Notes under the pieces: generated by a model
Databases searched by the model: none
Seen by the model: the letters and a program-made list of their open reading frames with translations, nothing else
Told to the model about the DNA's origin: nothing
NCBI GenBank assembly: GCA_910576895.1
Contig: CAJTJZ010000006.1
Location: 24,294-88,293 of the forward strand
Source of the DNA: an uncultured Lachnospiraceae bacterium
GTDB lineage: Bacteria > Bacillota > Clostridia > Lachnospirales > Lachnospiraceae
Direction: 5' to 3'
DNA: 64,000 nucleotides
In this document: positions 44,986-54,339 of the stretch, piece after piece
How positions within the stretch are numbered: the first letter of the stretch is position 1
How the letters are laid out: the number at the start of each line of letters is the position of its first letter
Program-made: the position numbers and the translations under genes

Positions 44986-46263
44986 ATGCATACTAAAAAA
45001 ACAGCAATAAAGAAAGTAAAAGGACGTGAAATTTTAGATTCTCGTGGAAATCCTACGATTGAAGCAGAGGTTTATTTGGAAAATGGTGTCTACAGTCGTG
45101 CCTGCGTGCCATCGGGTGCATCAACAGGAGCATATGAAGCCGTAGAATTACGTGATAACGATAAAAGTCGTTATATGGGGCTTGGTGTACAAAAAGCGGT
45201 AGAAAATATTAATACAACGATTCATGACGCCTTAGTAGGAAAAAATGTTTGTGATCAACGTAATATCGATCAGATTATGATTCATGCCGATAATACGGAT
45301 AATAAAGCAAATCTTGGTGCAAATGCAATTCTTGGCGTTTCCCTTGCCTGTGCAAAGGCAGCAGCAAAATCAAAAAATATCCCATTATTTCAATATATTG
45401 GAGGAATTTCTGCTAATATTATGCCGGTCCCTATGATGAATATTTTAAATGGTGGAAAGCATGCAGATTCTTCTTTAAATATTCAAGAATTTATGATTAT
45501 GCCCGTAGGTGCAAAAACATTCTCTAAGGGATTAGAACAGAGTGTATGTGTATTTCATACATTGAAAAATATTTTAAAATCAGAAGGCTATACAACTGCT
45601 GTTGGAGATGAAGGCGGATTTGCACCAAAATTTGATAAAGACGAACAAGCTCTAGAATATATTATAAAAGCAGTAGAAGCTGCTGGATTTAAACCCGGAA
45701 AAGATTTTAAAATTGCATTAGATGTAGCTTCTACGGAAATGTACGATGAAGCAGTAAAGCAAAATCGCAAAGGAGAATATCTTTTCTGGAAATCAAATAC
45801 CTATAAGTCTGTTGATGAAATGATTTCTTATCTTGAAACACTTTGCAGAGATTATCCTATTTGTTCTATTGAAGATGGACTTGCAGAAGAAGACTGGGAA
45901 GGATGGAAAAAATTAACAGAACGTCTTGGTAGTAAGATTCAACTTGTTGGAGATGATTTATTTGTTACAAATACAAAACGAATTAAAAAAGGAATCAAAG
46001 AAAAAGCTGGAAATGCTGTTTTAATGAAAGTAAATCAAATTGGAACATTAACAGAAACTTTAGATGCAATTGAAATAACAAAGAAAAATGGATGGAATGC
46101 AATTGTATCCCATCGTTCTGGAGAAACAGAGGATACTACAATTGCTGATATTTCAGTTGCTGTTAATGCTGGGCAAATTAAAACAGGTGCACCAAGCCGA
46201 ACAGATCGTGTTGCAAAGTACAACCGTCTACTTCGTATTGAAGAAATGATAAAGAAAAAATAA
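44986..46263 (+). CDS. eno: Enolase
   Basis: 425 residues. The N-terminus KGREILDSRGNPTIEAEV, the loop SGASTGAYEAVELRD, the proton-transfer and metal residues in AVGDEGGFAPK, and VLMKVNQIGTLTE and VSHRSGETEDT are all canonical. It interconverts 2-phosphoglycerate and phosphoenolpyruvate in glycolysis. SD is a short AAAGGCG. It is monocistronic. Confidence 0.97.
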   Translation: MHTKKTAIKKVKGREILDSRGNPTIEAEVYLENGVYSRACVPSGASTGAYEAVELRDNDKSRYMGLGVQKAVENINTTIHDALVGKNVCDQRNIDQIMIHADNTDNKANLGANAILGVSLACAKAAAKSKNIPLFQYIGGISANIMPVPMMNILNGGKHADSSLNIQEFMIMPVGAKTFSKGLEQSVCVFHTLKNILKSEGYTTAVGDEGGFAPKFDKDEQALEYIIKAVEAAGFKPGKDFKIALDVASTEMYDEAVKQNRKGEYLFWKSNTYKSVDEMISYLETLCRDYPICSIEDGLAEEDWEGWKKLTERLGSKIQLVGDDLFVTNTKRIKKGIKEKAGNAVLMKVNQIGTLTETLDAIEITKKNGWNAIVSHRSGETEDTTIADISVAVNAGQIKTGAPSRTDRVAKYNRLLRIEEMIKKK

Positions 46264-46300
46264 AAACTTAGGTTTTCAAATAGTTCCTTTGTGAATGAAA

Positions 46301-46338
46301 AAAATGGGGCTATGGTAAAAAAACGATAGCCCCAAAAG
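46301..46338 (-). terminator. Terminator for the Cache-MCP gene
   Basis: GGGGCTAT and ATAGCCCC pair perfectly; on the minus strand the stem is followed by ATTTTTTTC. It may also slow read-through from enolase. Confidence 0.75.
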
Positions 46339-46406
46339 AAATAATTTCTAGCAGAATATTTTTAATAAATGTGCAATACCTTTTTATATAGAAATTTATA
46401 ATTTTT

Positions 46407-48236
46407 TTATAGTCGAAATTTGCTTGCTTGTTCATTTTGTCGGCGACTTAAATCAACAAGTCCCTGTGTATCTTCTGTACATTCACCAATCGTTTGAGAT
46501 AAAAGCAGCATACTAGCACTTGTTTCTTGTGTAGAGGCAGCATTTTCTTCTACTACGCTTGCCAAACTATTTACAGAATCGGTAACAATTTGTTTGAGAG
46601 AATTTAAAATTTCTGTTTGATCACCAATTTCTTTTGTGACTTCCTCCACTAAAGAAACTTCTTGACTTAAATGTTGGAATGCCGTTCTGGTTTGATTTAG
46701 ACATTCCTGTTGTTTTTGTACATTTTGTGTGACTTCTTGCATTTTATTAACAGAAATTTTTATATTATTAACCAATTCTTTTACAATTCCTTCAATTTCC
46801 TGAGCATTACTAGAAGATTCTTCAGAAAGATTTCTGATTTCTTCTGCTACAACAGCAAATCCTTTACCAGCATCACCAGCTCTAGCAGCTTCAATACTAG
46901 CATTTAAAGAAAGAAGATTTGTTTGTGCTGCTAATCCTTTAATAATTTCTATTGTTTTGTTAATATCGGCAGCAGAATCATTGTTTTTATTTGTTTGTTC
47001 AGATACGGTATGAATTGTTTTAATTGTTACCTTAGTAATTTGATCTAATTCTTTGATACTGTTGGAAGCTCCAATAGAATGTTCTGCCATAACAGATACT
47101 GCCTTTTCTAATTTATGTACACCATTTTCTTCCACTTCAATTACAGTGCCTAATTCTCCAATTTTTCCATTAACTGTTTCTGTTTCGTTAGCCTGATTCG
47201 TAGCACCTTGTGCTAGATCTTCAATGGCTTGATTTGTATTTTGGATACTATCGGAAATATATTCAAATTTTTTACTAAATCTTTCACTACTTTGATTTAA
47301 AGATTCTCCTGTATGAATTACGCTGCTAAGCATATTGGTCAGTGATTGTCGAACATTTTCTAAGGAGCGTGCCATTTCCCCAATTTCATCAGCACGTTTT
47401 AGTAATGCAGGCCTTACAGAAAAACTTAAATCACCCATAGCTGCTTGACGAAGATTACCCTCCACAAATTTAATATCTCTTGTGATTCGGAATCCGCTTA
47501 AAATAGATATGATAAGTGCTGCAAGCAACATAAAAAATGCTGCAATACCATAAATCATAAGCATAGTAGAAAATTCTTTTTGAATAAATACCTTTCTTGC
47601 ATCAATCTTTTCATTCATATCATCTACATAATTTCCAGTAGCAATAGCCCAACCCCAAGGTTCAAACATCTCAGAATAAGCAATTTTTGGTGCAACGGTA
47701 ACTCCATCGGATTTAGTAAAGTAAAATTCATTGTATCCGCCTCCATTTTTTGCAGAAGTTACAATACTTTGTGTAACTTTCACACCATTTTGATCCGTTA
47801 AATCATATCGATTATTTCCTTCTTGTTCTGTTAAAATTGGATGCATTACAAGAACATAATCTTCACCATCAATCCAAATATATCCAGATGCATCATCTCG
47901 ATAACGCATAGCACGCACTGCTTCTGCTGCCATGTTTTGTGCTTCGGCTTCCGTTAATTCTCCATTTTGACTGCGATCATAATAGCTTTGTACTACAGCC
48001 ATTGCCCCTTGTACTAAGGATTTAATTTCCATGGAATAACCGTCTGTCATAGATTCTTCATATAATTCAACAGACTCGTCCATTGATTGCCTTAAATAAT
48101 AGATACCCAGACATGCCAGACCAATCGTAGGAATAGAAACCATAATACAGATGATAGAAACCAACATTACTGTTAAGCTCCGAAACCCCTTCAATCCCTT
48201 TGTTTGTTGTAATTTAACAATTGTTTTTTCCTTCAT
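46407..48236 (-). CDS. Methyl-accepting chemotaxis protein with Cache sensor
   Basis: 609 residues. TM1 (about 22-45) is followed by an extracellular single Cache domain (about 50-205: YIWIDGEDYVLVMHP, EPWGWAIATGNYVDD), TM2 (about 220-243), a HAMP domain and a cytoplasmic coiled coil with the signalling tip AAQTNLLSLNASIEAARAGDAGKGFAVVAEEIRNLSEESS. It senses small organic acids or similar ligands outside and controls CheA. The leader region has a hairpin (48288-48344). Confidence 0.94.
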   Translation of the reverse strand: MKEKTIVKLQQTKGLKGFRSLTVMLVSIICIMVSIPTIGLACLGIYYLRQSMDESVELYEESMTDGYSMEIKSLVQGAMAVVQSYYDRSQNGELTEAEAQNMAAEAVRAMRYRDDASGYIWIDGEDYVLVMHPILTEQEGNNRYDLTDQNGVKVTQSIVTSAKNGGGYNEFYFTKSDGVTVAPKIAYSEMFEPWGWAIATGNYVDDMNEKIDARKVFIQKEFSTMLMIYGIAAFFMLLAALIISILSGFRITRDIKFVEGNLRQAAMGDLSFSVRPALLKRADEIGEMARSLENVRQSLTNMLSSVIHTGESLNQSSERFSKKFEYISDSIQNTNQAIEDLAQGATNQANETETVNGKIGELGTVIEVEENGVHKLEKAVSVMAEHSIGASNSIKELDQITKVTIKTIHTVSEQTNKNNDSAADINKTIEIIKGLAAQTNLLSLNASIEAARAGDAGKGFAVVAEEIRNLSEESSSNAQEIEGIVKELVNNIKISVNKMQEVTQNVQKQQECLNQTRTAFQHLSQEVSLVEEVTKEIGDQTEILNSLKQIVTDSVNSLASVVEENAASTQETSASMLLLSQTIGECTEDTQGLVDLSRRQNEQASKFRL

Positions 48237-48638
48237 ATAACCTCCATTTTCTAAGGATTACTTAGTTTTTGTTTATTTTTAAAACAAAAACAGTCAAGTT
48301 TGTATATGTTGGGATTAGAAAGTCGAAATAAGACTTGTCTGTTTTGTTTTAACTAATTTTATTATATAGATATTTTAAACTAAAGTCAATAAGTAGAGAA
48401 TGAAAGAAATCCTAATTTCGTAGTGTATAATTTATCTAAATTATTGAGTAATTACAAATTTGAATTTTATGAAAAATTTATTGAAATATTGTCTTTTTAA
48501 ATCAATCCTTGCACTCCAAAACACAATACGATATAATAATTTTGTATTGTTATTTTTATACATAGATATCTTAAAAACATAATAAAATAGATAGGAATTA
48601 TAAAAAATGAAAAATTTATCATGATGGAGGTTTTATCT
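48237..48638. other. Intergenic region with leader hairpin of the MCP gene
   Basis: On the minus strand AAACAGACAAGT (48344-48333) pairs with ACTTGACTGTTT (48299-48288) with one mismatch, followed by TTGTTTT, a possible attenuator or terminator in the MCP leader. The rest is A+T-rich and holds the carbamate-kinase upstream region. Confidence 0.45.
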
Positions 48639-49574
48639 ATGGAACATAAAAAAATAGTAGTGGCACTCGGGAATACAGCACTTGGAAAAAGCTTTCCTGA
48701 ACAAAAAATGGCAGTAAAAAAAGCAGCTTCTGCTATTGCTGATTTAATAGAGAAGAAATATCAAGTAGTGATTAGTCACGGGAATGGACCACAAGTAGGC
48801 ATGATTCATAAAGCAATGACAGAATTTGGACAATTACATTCTGATTATACAGTAGCACCAATGTCTATTTGTAGTGCTATGAGTCAAGGCTATATTGGTT
48901 ATGATTTACAAAATGCAATTCGTACAGAACTTTTAAATCGTGGTATTTTTAAACCTGTTTCTACAATTATTACACAAGTTCAAGTCGATGCTTTTGATAG
49001 AGCTTTTAGTAATCCAACAAAGAAAATTGGACGCTATATGACAGAAGAAGAAGCTGTCAAAGAGAAGAAAAAAGGACATTATGTTATTTTTGATGAAGGT
49101 AAGGGGTATCGCCGAATTGTTTCCTCTCCAAAACCAATGAAAATCTACGAGATAGATGCAATTAAAACATTATCAGAGCATGGGCAAATTGTCATTGCCT
49201 GCGGCGGTGGTGGGATTCCTGTATTAGAACAAGGATCCGTATTAAAAGGAGCTAGTGCTGTGATTGAAAAGGACTATACTAGTATGAAGCTTGCCGATCA
49301 GCTTGATTTTGATATGTTATTATTTTTAACAGGCGTAGAAAAGGTTTCTCTTAATTTTCAACAAGAAAAGGAACAAATGTTAGATACTGTTACATTTTCT
49401 CAAGCTGAAAAATATATGGAATCAGGGCATTTTTCACCAAATAATATGTATCCAAAAGTAGATGCGGCTGCCATATTTGCATCTTCTAAAGAAGGGAGAG
49501 AATCTATTATTACTTCTCTTGAAAAGGCTCTTGATAGTTTAAAGGGACGTACTGGAACACACTTTATTGCATAA
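48639..49574 (+). CDS. arcC: Carbamate kinase
   Basis: About 311 residues of the carbamate kinase type: VVALGNTALG, VISHGNGPQVGMI, ACGGGGIPV, VIEKDYTSMKLA and HFSPNNMYPKVDAA. It makes ATP from carbamoyl phosphate in fermentation of arginine, agmatine or purine products. The ATG 48639 follows GGAGG at good spacing; the upstream ATG at 48621 precedes that SD. No arcA or arcB is nearby. Confidence 0.94.
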   Translation: MEHKKIVVALGNTALGKSFPEQKMAVKKAASAIADLIEKKYQVVISHGNGPQVGMIHKAMTEFGQLHSDYTVAPMSICSAMSQGYIGYDLQNAIRTELLNRGIFKPVSTIITQVQVDAFDRAFSNPTKKIGRYMTEEEAVKEKKKGHYVIFDEGKGYRRIVSSPKPMKIYEIDAIKTLSEHGQIVIACGGGGIPVLEQGSVLKGASAVIEKDYTSMKLADQLDFDMLLFLTGVEKVSLNFQQEKEQMLDTVTFSQAEKYMESGHFSPNNMYPKVDAAAIFASSKEGRESIITSLEKALDSLKGRTGTHFIA

Positions 49575-49682
49575 GGAATTTTTCAAAAAATATAAGGTTA
49601 TTATTGTTTCTTTTACTTAGAAAAAAATATATTAATTACAATAGAAAGGAGAATGATATAGAAAAAATTATCTAGTTATATT

Positions 49683-50582
49683 ATGGTTTTTTCTATGTCT
49701 ATGAAATTTATGAGTCAACGGATTGGGTTTATTGGATTTGGGCTTATTGGTGGATCTATTGCAAGAAAACGCAGAAAATTATATCCTTCTGAGGAATTAA
49801 TTGCTTATAATTATCGGAAAACTATAAAAAATCCTAATTTAGAGGAAGCTTTCACAGATGGCGTGCTTTCTAAAATTGAAACAAATCTGGAAGCACTTTC
49901 GGAATGTGATATATTATTTTTATGTGCTCCTGTTCTAACAAATATTCAATATTTGGAAAAATTAAAACAAATCATAAAGCCAGACTGTATTTTAACAGAT
50001 GTTGGAAGTGTAAAAAAAAGTATTCAAGATGCCATAGAATCTCTTGGTATGGAAAGACAATTTATTGGCGGACATCCTATGGCTGGTACAGAAAAGGCAG
50101 GTTATCATTATTCTAGTGAAACATTAATGAAAAATGCTTATTATATTTTAACGCCTTCCAATGCTTCCAATCCGGTTATGATAGAAACATTAAAGAAATT
50201 TATTGAAGAATTGGAAGCCATTCCTATTCTTATGAAACCTACGATTCATGATGAGGCCGTTGCTGCAATTAGTCATATTCCTCATGTTGCTGCTGCTGCT
50301 CTTGTAAATCTTGTTGGTAGCCAAGGACAGGCTGACCTTATGCGACAGTTATCAGCCGGAGGATTTAAAGATATTACAAGAGTCGCTTCTTCTTCTTCTG
50401 AAATGTGGCAAAATATTTGTCTTTCCAATAAAGGTAGTATTATAAAATTTTTACAACAGCTTCAAGTTTCTTTTGGAGAAGTGATTACAATGTTAGAACA
50501 TAATGATAGTGATGGAATCTATCGCTTTTTTGCAGAAGCGAAAAAATTTCGTGATTCTATTCCAGATAGTCAAAAATCTTAA
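49683..50582 (+). CDS. tyrA: Prephenate dehydrogenase
   Basis: About 299 residues. Rossmann motif IGFIGFGLIGGSIARK, then DVGSVKKSIQDAI, GGHPMAGTEKAGYHYS and IHDEAVAAISHIPHVAAAAL. It oxidatively decarboxylates prephenate in tyrosine synthesis; no chorismate mutase or ACT domain is attached. None of the ATGs at 49683, 49695, 49701 or 49710 has an SD; the only AAGGAG lies about 30 nt upstream. The start is therefore uncertain. Confidence 0.92.
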   Translation: MVFSMSMKFMSQRIGFIGFGLIGGSIARKRRKLYPSEELIAYNYRKTIKNPNLEEAFTDGVLSKIETNLEALSECDILFLCAPVLTNIQYLEKLKQIIKPDCILTDVGSVKKSIQDAIESLGMERQFIGGHPMAGTEKAGYHYSSETLMKNAYYILTPSNASNPVMIETLKKFIEELEAIPILMKPTIHDEAVAAISHIPHVAAAALVNLVGSQGQADLMRQLSAGGFKDITRVASSSSEMWQNICLSNKGSIIKFLQQLQVSFGEVITMLEHNDSDGIYRFFAEAKKFRDSIPDSQKS

Positions 50583-50619
50583 AAATATTTTTATTTATAG
50601 AAGTAAGAGTTTCCAAAAA

Positions 50620-50658
50620 AAATAGGAAGTTGTGATATGACAGCTTCCTATTTCTAAT
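50620..50658. terminator. Bidirectional terminator between tyrA and the P-II-like gene
   Basis: AAATAGGAAG with TGT pairs with ACA and CTTCCTATTT around a short loop, T/A-rich on both sides between convergent genes. Confidence 0.8.
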
Positions 50659-50688
50659 AAATATAAAAATAAAAAACAAGAAATCATG

Positions 50689-51393
50689 TTAAATATCTTT
50701 ATATAATCCTGCAACACCATCAACAGGCATAGAAACCACCATACCTTGTGCAGCAGTATTCACACCACAGCGTTCTCCAATTGCTCTCATAATGGCTAAC
50801 TTATTTTCTTTTTCTGCAAGGATTAAAACAATTTCTCGCTCCTCTTGAATAGTAATACCTAAAAATTTTAATGCTTCTTCATTGCCGATTTGTCTACTGT
50901 GAAAGACCGTTCCGCCTGTTGCTCCAACAGGTCTTGCCGCTGCCATGACTTCTTCGCTAAACCCCTGATTAACAAATGCCATAATCACTGTATATTGACT
51001 TTCCATGTTTCCACCTCCTGTTTTTTCTTGTTTCTTTTCTTTTCCATCCTGTTCTAATGCTTTTAAGGCATGAACCATACTGGCACTACTTCCAGAAAGT
51101 GGTAATGTAAAAGCAACACCACTATTTTTTGTACCAAGATTGAGACGATATTGAAATTTTTGCAGCATTTTATCTGCAAATGTTTTTGGCAGCATAGTTA
51201 TTAATACTGATTTGTCGATGCTTCCAACACCAAACATATCTGCAATCTCACCAGATGCTGTTCCTTTCCCATAAACATGATATACAATTCCTATTTGTTT
51301 TTCAGAGCATAATTCTTCTGCTTTTTGCGTTAATTTTTGTGTTGCAATTAAAAATAGCAGTCGGAAATCTGAATTTTTATGACCTGTCATCAT
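50689..51393 (-). CDS. Tandem P-II-like protein of the DUF1538 operon
   Basis: About 234 residues made of two P-II-like halves. The first (FRLLFLIATQKLTQKAEELCS...GTASGEIADMFGVGSIDKSVLITMLP) and second (YTVIMAFVNQGFSEEVMAAARPVGATGGTVFHSRQIGNEEA...EREIVLILAEKENKLAIMRAI) are joined by a charged linker GKEKKQEKTGGG. P-II proteins bind nucleotides and control transporters. The start ATG 51393 follows AAGGAGG and overlaps the DUF1538 gene by 17 bp. A perfect internal AGGAGG and ATG (51019-51004) could also make the second half alone. Confidence 0.8.
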   Translation of the reverse strand: MMTGHKNSDFRLLFLIATQKLTQKAEELCSEKQIGIVYHVYGKGTASGEIADMFGVGSIDKSVLITMLPKTFADKMLQKFQYRLNLGTKNSGVAFTLPLSGSSASMVHALKALEQDGKEKKQEKTGGGNMESQYTVIMAFVNQGFSEEVMAAARPVGATGGTVFHSRQIGNEEALKFLGITIQEEREIVLILAEKENKLAIMRAIGERCGVNTAAQGMVVSMPVDGVAGLYKDI

Positions 51394-52921
51394 CAAATTC
51401 CTCCTTAAATTCAAGAATTTCATCTTCAAAATTCTGTGTTGCTTCCTCTTGTACAGAAACTTTTTCTGTCTTCTTTAACTTGTACTCATAAACAATTCCC
51501 ATCATTTGAACAGCGATTAATGGAGTAAGTGCAACAAGTGCAACAACACCAAAGGCATCTGTCATAATATTTCCGCCAACGGCATTACAAGCACCAATAC
51601 TTAATGGCAGCAGAAAGGTTGTTGTCATAGGTCCACTTGCAACACCACCAGAGTCAAAGGCAATACCAACAAATATTTTTGGAACAAACTTTGAAAATAG
51701 TAAAGAAATGATATAGCCCGGTATTATAATCCAATAAATTGGAAGTCCTGTTAGTACCTTTGCCATGGATAAACCAACGCTGACAGAAACACCAATAGAA
51801 AGGCAGCGATTCATTGCTTTTACAGAAATTGCTCCATTTGTTACACTTGCTACTTGATGATTTAATACTTGGATTGCTGGTTCTGCCTTTACAATATAAT
51901 ATCCAATCAATGCCCCAATGGGAACTAAAATCCATCGGTAGGACAAAGAAGAAAGTTTTTCTCCAAGAAAAGAACCAACAGGTGCAAAACCTATATTGAC
52001 ACCACAAAGAAATAGTACAAGTCCAAGATAGGTATATGCAAAACCTACAAAAATACGTTTCCTTTGTCTTTTTTGATAACGATGACAAAGAAATTGGAAA
52101 ATAATAAATACTGCTATAATAGGAAGAAGTGAAATCATCACTTCTTTTAAATAAATAGGAAGCCCTATAAAAAATTCTTTTACAACATCTTGTGTTGTAG
52201 AAACATTTGCAACCCCTGTAAGGGTATAAGCAGCTTCCGTAGGTTTAAAAAAACATCCAAGAATTAAAACAGCAAGAACTGGTCCAATACTAGAAAGGGC
52301 AACAAGACCAAAACTATCACTTGCAGCATTTTTATCACTTCGTACAGAAGCAAGACCAACACCCATTGCCATAATAAAAGGAACTGTCATAGGTCCTGTT
52401 GTTACACCGCCAGAATCAAAAGCAACCGCAAGAAAATCACTTGGTACAAAAAAAGAAATTATAATCAATGCTATGTATAAAACAGTTAATATGACAGAAA
52501 GACTAATTTGAAGTAAAATCCTCACAATTGCCAGTGCAAGAAATATTCCAACGCCAATTGCAACTGTTAAGATTAAAGTATAATTTGGAACAGAGGGAAC
52601 TTGTTCTGCTAATACTTGTAGGTCAGGTTCTGATATTGTAATAATAACGCCCATAATAAACCCTATCAAAATAATAAGAATCATTTGACGGGTTTTTGAA
52701 ATTTGTACACCAATACCCTCTCCGATGGGTGTCATTGCCATTTCTGCTCCAAGCTGAAAAAATCCCATTCCAAGAATCAGCATAATAGCACCCGTTAAAA
52801 ACATAACAAAAGTGCCTAATTCCATAGGAACTAAAAAAATACTGATAAAAAGCACAATTCCTGTGATTGGAAGCACTGCTGATAAAGATTCTAGTGTTTT
52901 TTCTTTTAATTTTGGATTCAA
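51377..52921 (-). CDS. DUF1538 family membrane protein, duplicated
   Basis: 514 residues with about twelve transmembrane segments arranged as two homologous halves. The repeated signature is AFDSGGVTTGPMTVPFIMAMGVG in the first and AFDSGGVASGPMTTTFLLPLSIG in the second, as in DUF1538 proteins. An inverted- or tandem-repeat transporter or channel is likely, but the substrate is unknown. The acidic C-tail overlaps the P-II-like gene. The start is TTG 52921, after GAGGTG, overlapping the stop of the response regulator (TTGA). Confidence 0.88.
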   Translation of the reverse strand: MNPKLKEKTLESLSAVLPITGIVLFISIFLVPMELGTFVMFLTGAIMLILGMGFFQLGAEMAMTPIGEGIGVQISKTRQMILIILIGFIMGVIITISEPDLQVLAEQVPSVPNYTLILTVAIGVGIFLALAIVRILLQISLSVILTVLYIALIIISFFVPSDFLAVAFDSGGVTTGPMTVPFIMAMGVGLASVRSDKNAASDSFGLVALSSIGPVLAVLILGCFFKPTEAAYTLTGVANVSTTQDVVKEFFIGLPIYLKEVMISLLPIIAVFIIFQFLCHRYQKRQRKRIFVGFAYTYLGLVLFLCGVNIGFAPVGSFLGEKLSSLSYRWILVPIGALIGYYIVKAEPAIQVLNHQVASVTNGAISVKAMNRCLSIGVSVSVGLSMAKVLTGLPIYWIIIPGYIISLLFSKFVPKIFVGIAFDSGGVASGPMTTTFLLPLSIGACNAVGGNIMTDAFGVVALVALTPLIAVQMMGIVYEYKLKKTEKVSVQEEATQNFEDEILEFKEEFDDDRS

Positions 52922-53640
52922 TCTGTCACCTCGTTTTTATTATTATTTTTAGGTTCTTTCCAAGTATATCCAATTCCATAAACAGTTTGAATATATTCTG
53001 GTTTTGAGGAAACCTTTTCAATTTTATCCCTTAGTCGTTTAATAGAAACAGATAAGGCATTTTCATCTACATACTCTGCATGATCTGTCCAGATTTCATC
53101 AATAAGAACTTCTCTTGTCAAGGTATGGCCTCTATTTTCAACCAATATTTTTAAAAGTTTTTGTTCTGTTTTACTTAATTCAATTTCTTGTGTTTTACGA
53201 TAAAAATGCATTCGATCAAAGTCAAATTGCAACTCTCCTATTTCATACATATCGTTTCCTATTTTTTTCTCTCGTAATACTTTTTGCATTCTTGCTCGTA
53301 ATACCATCAAACTAAAAGGTTTTGTAATATAATCATCTGCTCCAAGTTCCAGTCCCATGACTTCATCAAGTTCCAAATCATTTGCTGTTAAAATAATAAT
53401 GGGAACTTCTGATTTTTTTCTAAGTTCTCTTAAATAATCAAATCCATTTCCATCAGGAAGGTTAATATCTAAAATAATTAAATCTAGTCTTGTATCTATC
53501 CTTGCTTGTTTTGCTTCTGATAAGGAATAATATTGTTCAAACTCGTAATCTTCATTTCTAAATGCTAATACAATTCCATGATTAAGTCCTCGATCATCTT
53601 CAATAATTGCAATTTTTTTCCTAGACTTATAAGTTTTCAA
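52918..53640 (-). CDS. OmpR/PhoB-type response regulator (orphan)
   Basis: 240 residues. Receiver (KIAIIEDDRGLN, phospho-acceptor in LIILDINLPDGNG, ILTAND, DYITKPFS) and winged-helix output (ELSKTEQKLLKILVENRGHTLTREVLIDEIW...VDENALSVSIKRLRDKIEK...GIGYTW). No histidine kinase gene is next to it. Start TTG 53640 overlaps the 5-FCL stop as TTGA; AAGGACGG provides the SD. Coupling to DUF1538 suggests it controls that transporter. Confidence 0.9.
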   Translation of the reverse strand: MKTYKSRKKIAIIEDDRGLNHGIVLAFRNEDYEFEQYYSLSEAKQARIDTRLDLIILDINLPDGNGFDYLRELRKKSEVPIIILTANDLELDEVMGLELGADDYITKPFSLMVLRARMQKVLREKKIGNDMYEIGELQFDFDRMHFYRKTQEIELSKTEQKLLKILVENRGHTLTREVLIDEIWTDHAEYVDENALSVSIKRLRDKIEKVSSKPEYIQTVYGIGYTWKEPKNNNKNEVTD

Positions 53641-54314
53641 TTGTATCCGTCCTTCTTTCGCTGGGAATAAATTACTCTTGTAGGTGTTATAATCATATCA
53701 ACACTTTGATCATGCGGCTCTGTTGGAAAATTTCCTTCTAAAAAAGAAAATAGGATATCATTCTCTTTTTTCTTGTTTTCAAATATCTGAAAATCATAAG
53801 CAAATCCTGCTAAAATAGGAGCATTCTTTTGTTTTATATATTTTTTTAAATAGTGATCATAAAATCCACCGCCATATCCAAGCCGTTTTCCTGTTAAATC
53901 AAAAAGCATTCCCGGTAAAATTATCATGCTGTTTTTATCTGGATATAATTGTTCTTTTGTTCCATTTGGCTCTAAAATACCACAAAATCCCGGAGATAAT
54001 TCAGAGTATTCTTTTATTTTAAAAAATTCCATTTCTTGCTCTTTCCTTACTTTTGGAACTGCTACTATTTTTCCATCAAGAAATGCAGCTTGTATTAATG
54101 GAAAGGTGGAAAGTTCTTGCTGATAAGATACATAAGTAAAAATAGATAATGCCATTTGATATTCTTTTGTTTTTAAAAGCTGTATCAAAGCATTTTCTGA
54201 TTCTTTTTGTATCATTTCCTTTGTCAATAAACTTCTTTTGTTTTTTATTTCTTTCCGCAGTTGTTTTTTATGTTCCAATATCGTTTTCTTTGTATCTATA
54301 TCTATATGATTCAT
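53637..54314 (-). CDS. 5-formyltetrahydrofolate cyclo-ligase
   Basis: 225 residues of the 5-FCL family: KKQLRKEIKNKRSLLT, the ATP-binding PKVRKEQEMEFF, and the signature ILPGMLFDLTGKRLGYGGGFYDHYLKKY. It converts 5-formyl-THF to 5,10-methenyl-THF. It lies 25 bp after the DUF896 gene and is coupled to the response regulator by a TTGA overlap; the functional link to that regulator is not obvious. Confidence 0.92.
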   Translation of the reverse strand: MNHIDIDTKKTILEHKKQLRKEIKNKRSLLTKEMIQKESENALIQLLKTKEYQMALSIFTYVSYQQELSTFPLIQAAFLDGKIVAVPKVRKEQEMEFFKIKEYSELSPGFCGILEPNGTKEQLYPDKNSMIILPGMLFDLTGKRLGYGGGFYDHYLKKYIKQKNAPILAGFAYDFQIFENKKKENDILFSFLEGNFPTEPHDQSVDMIITPTRVIYSQRKKDGYN

Positions 54315-54339
54315 AAAATTTTACCCATTTTAAATAAAT

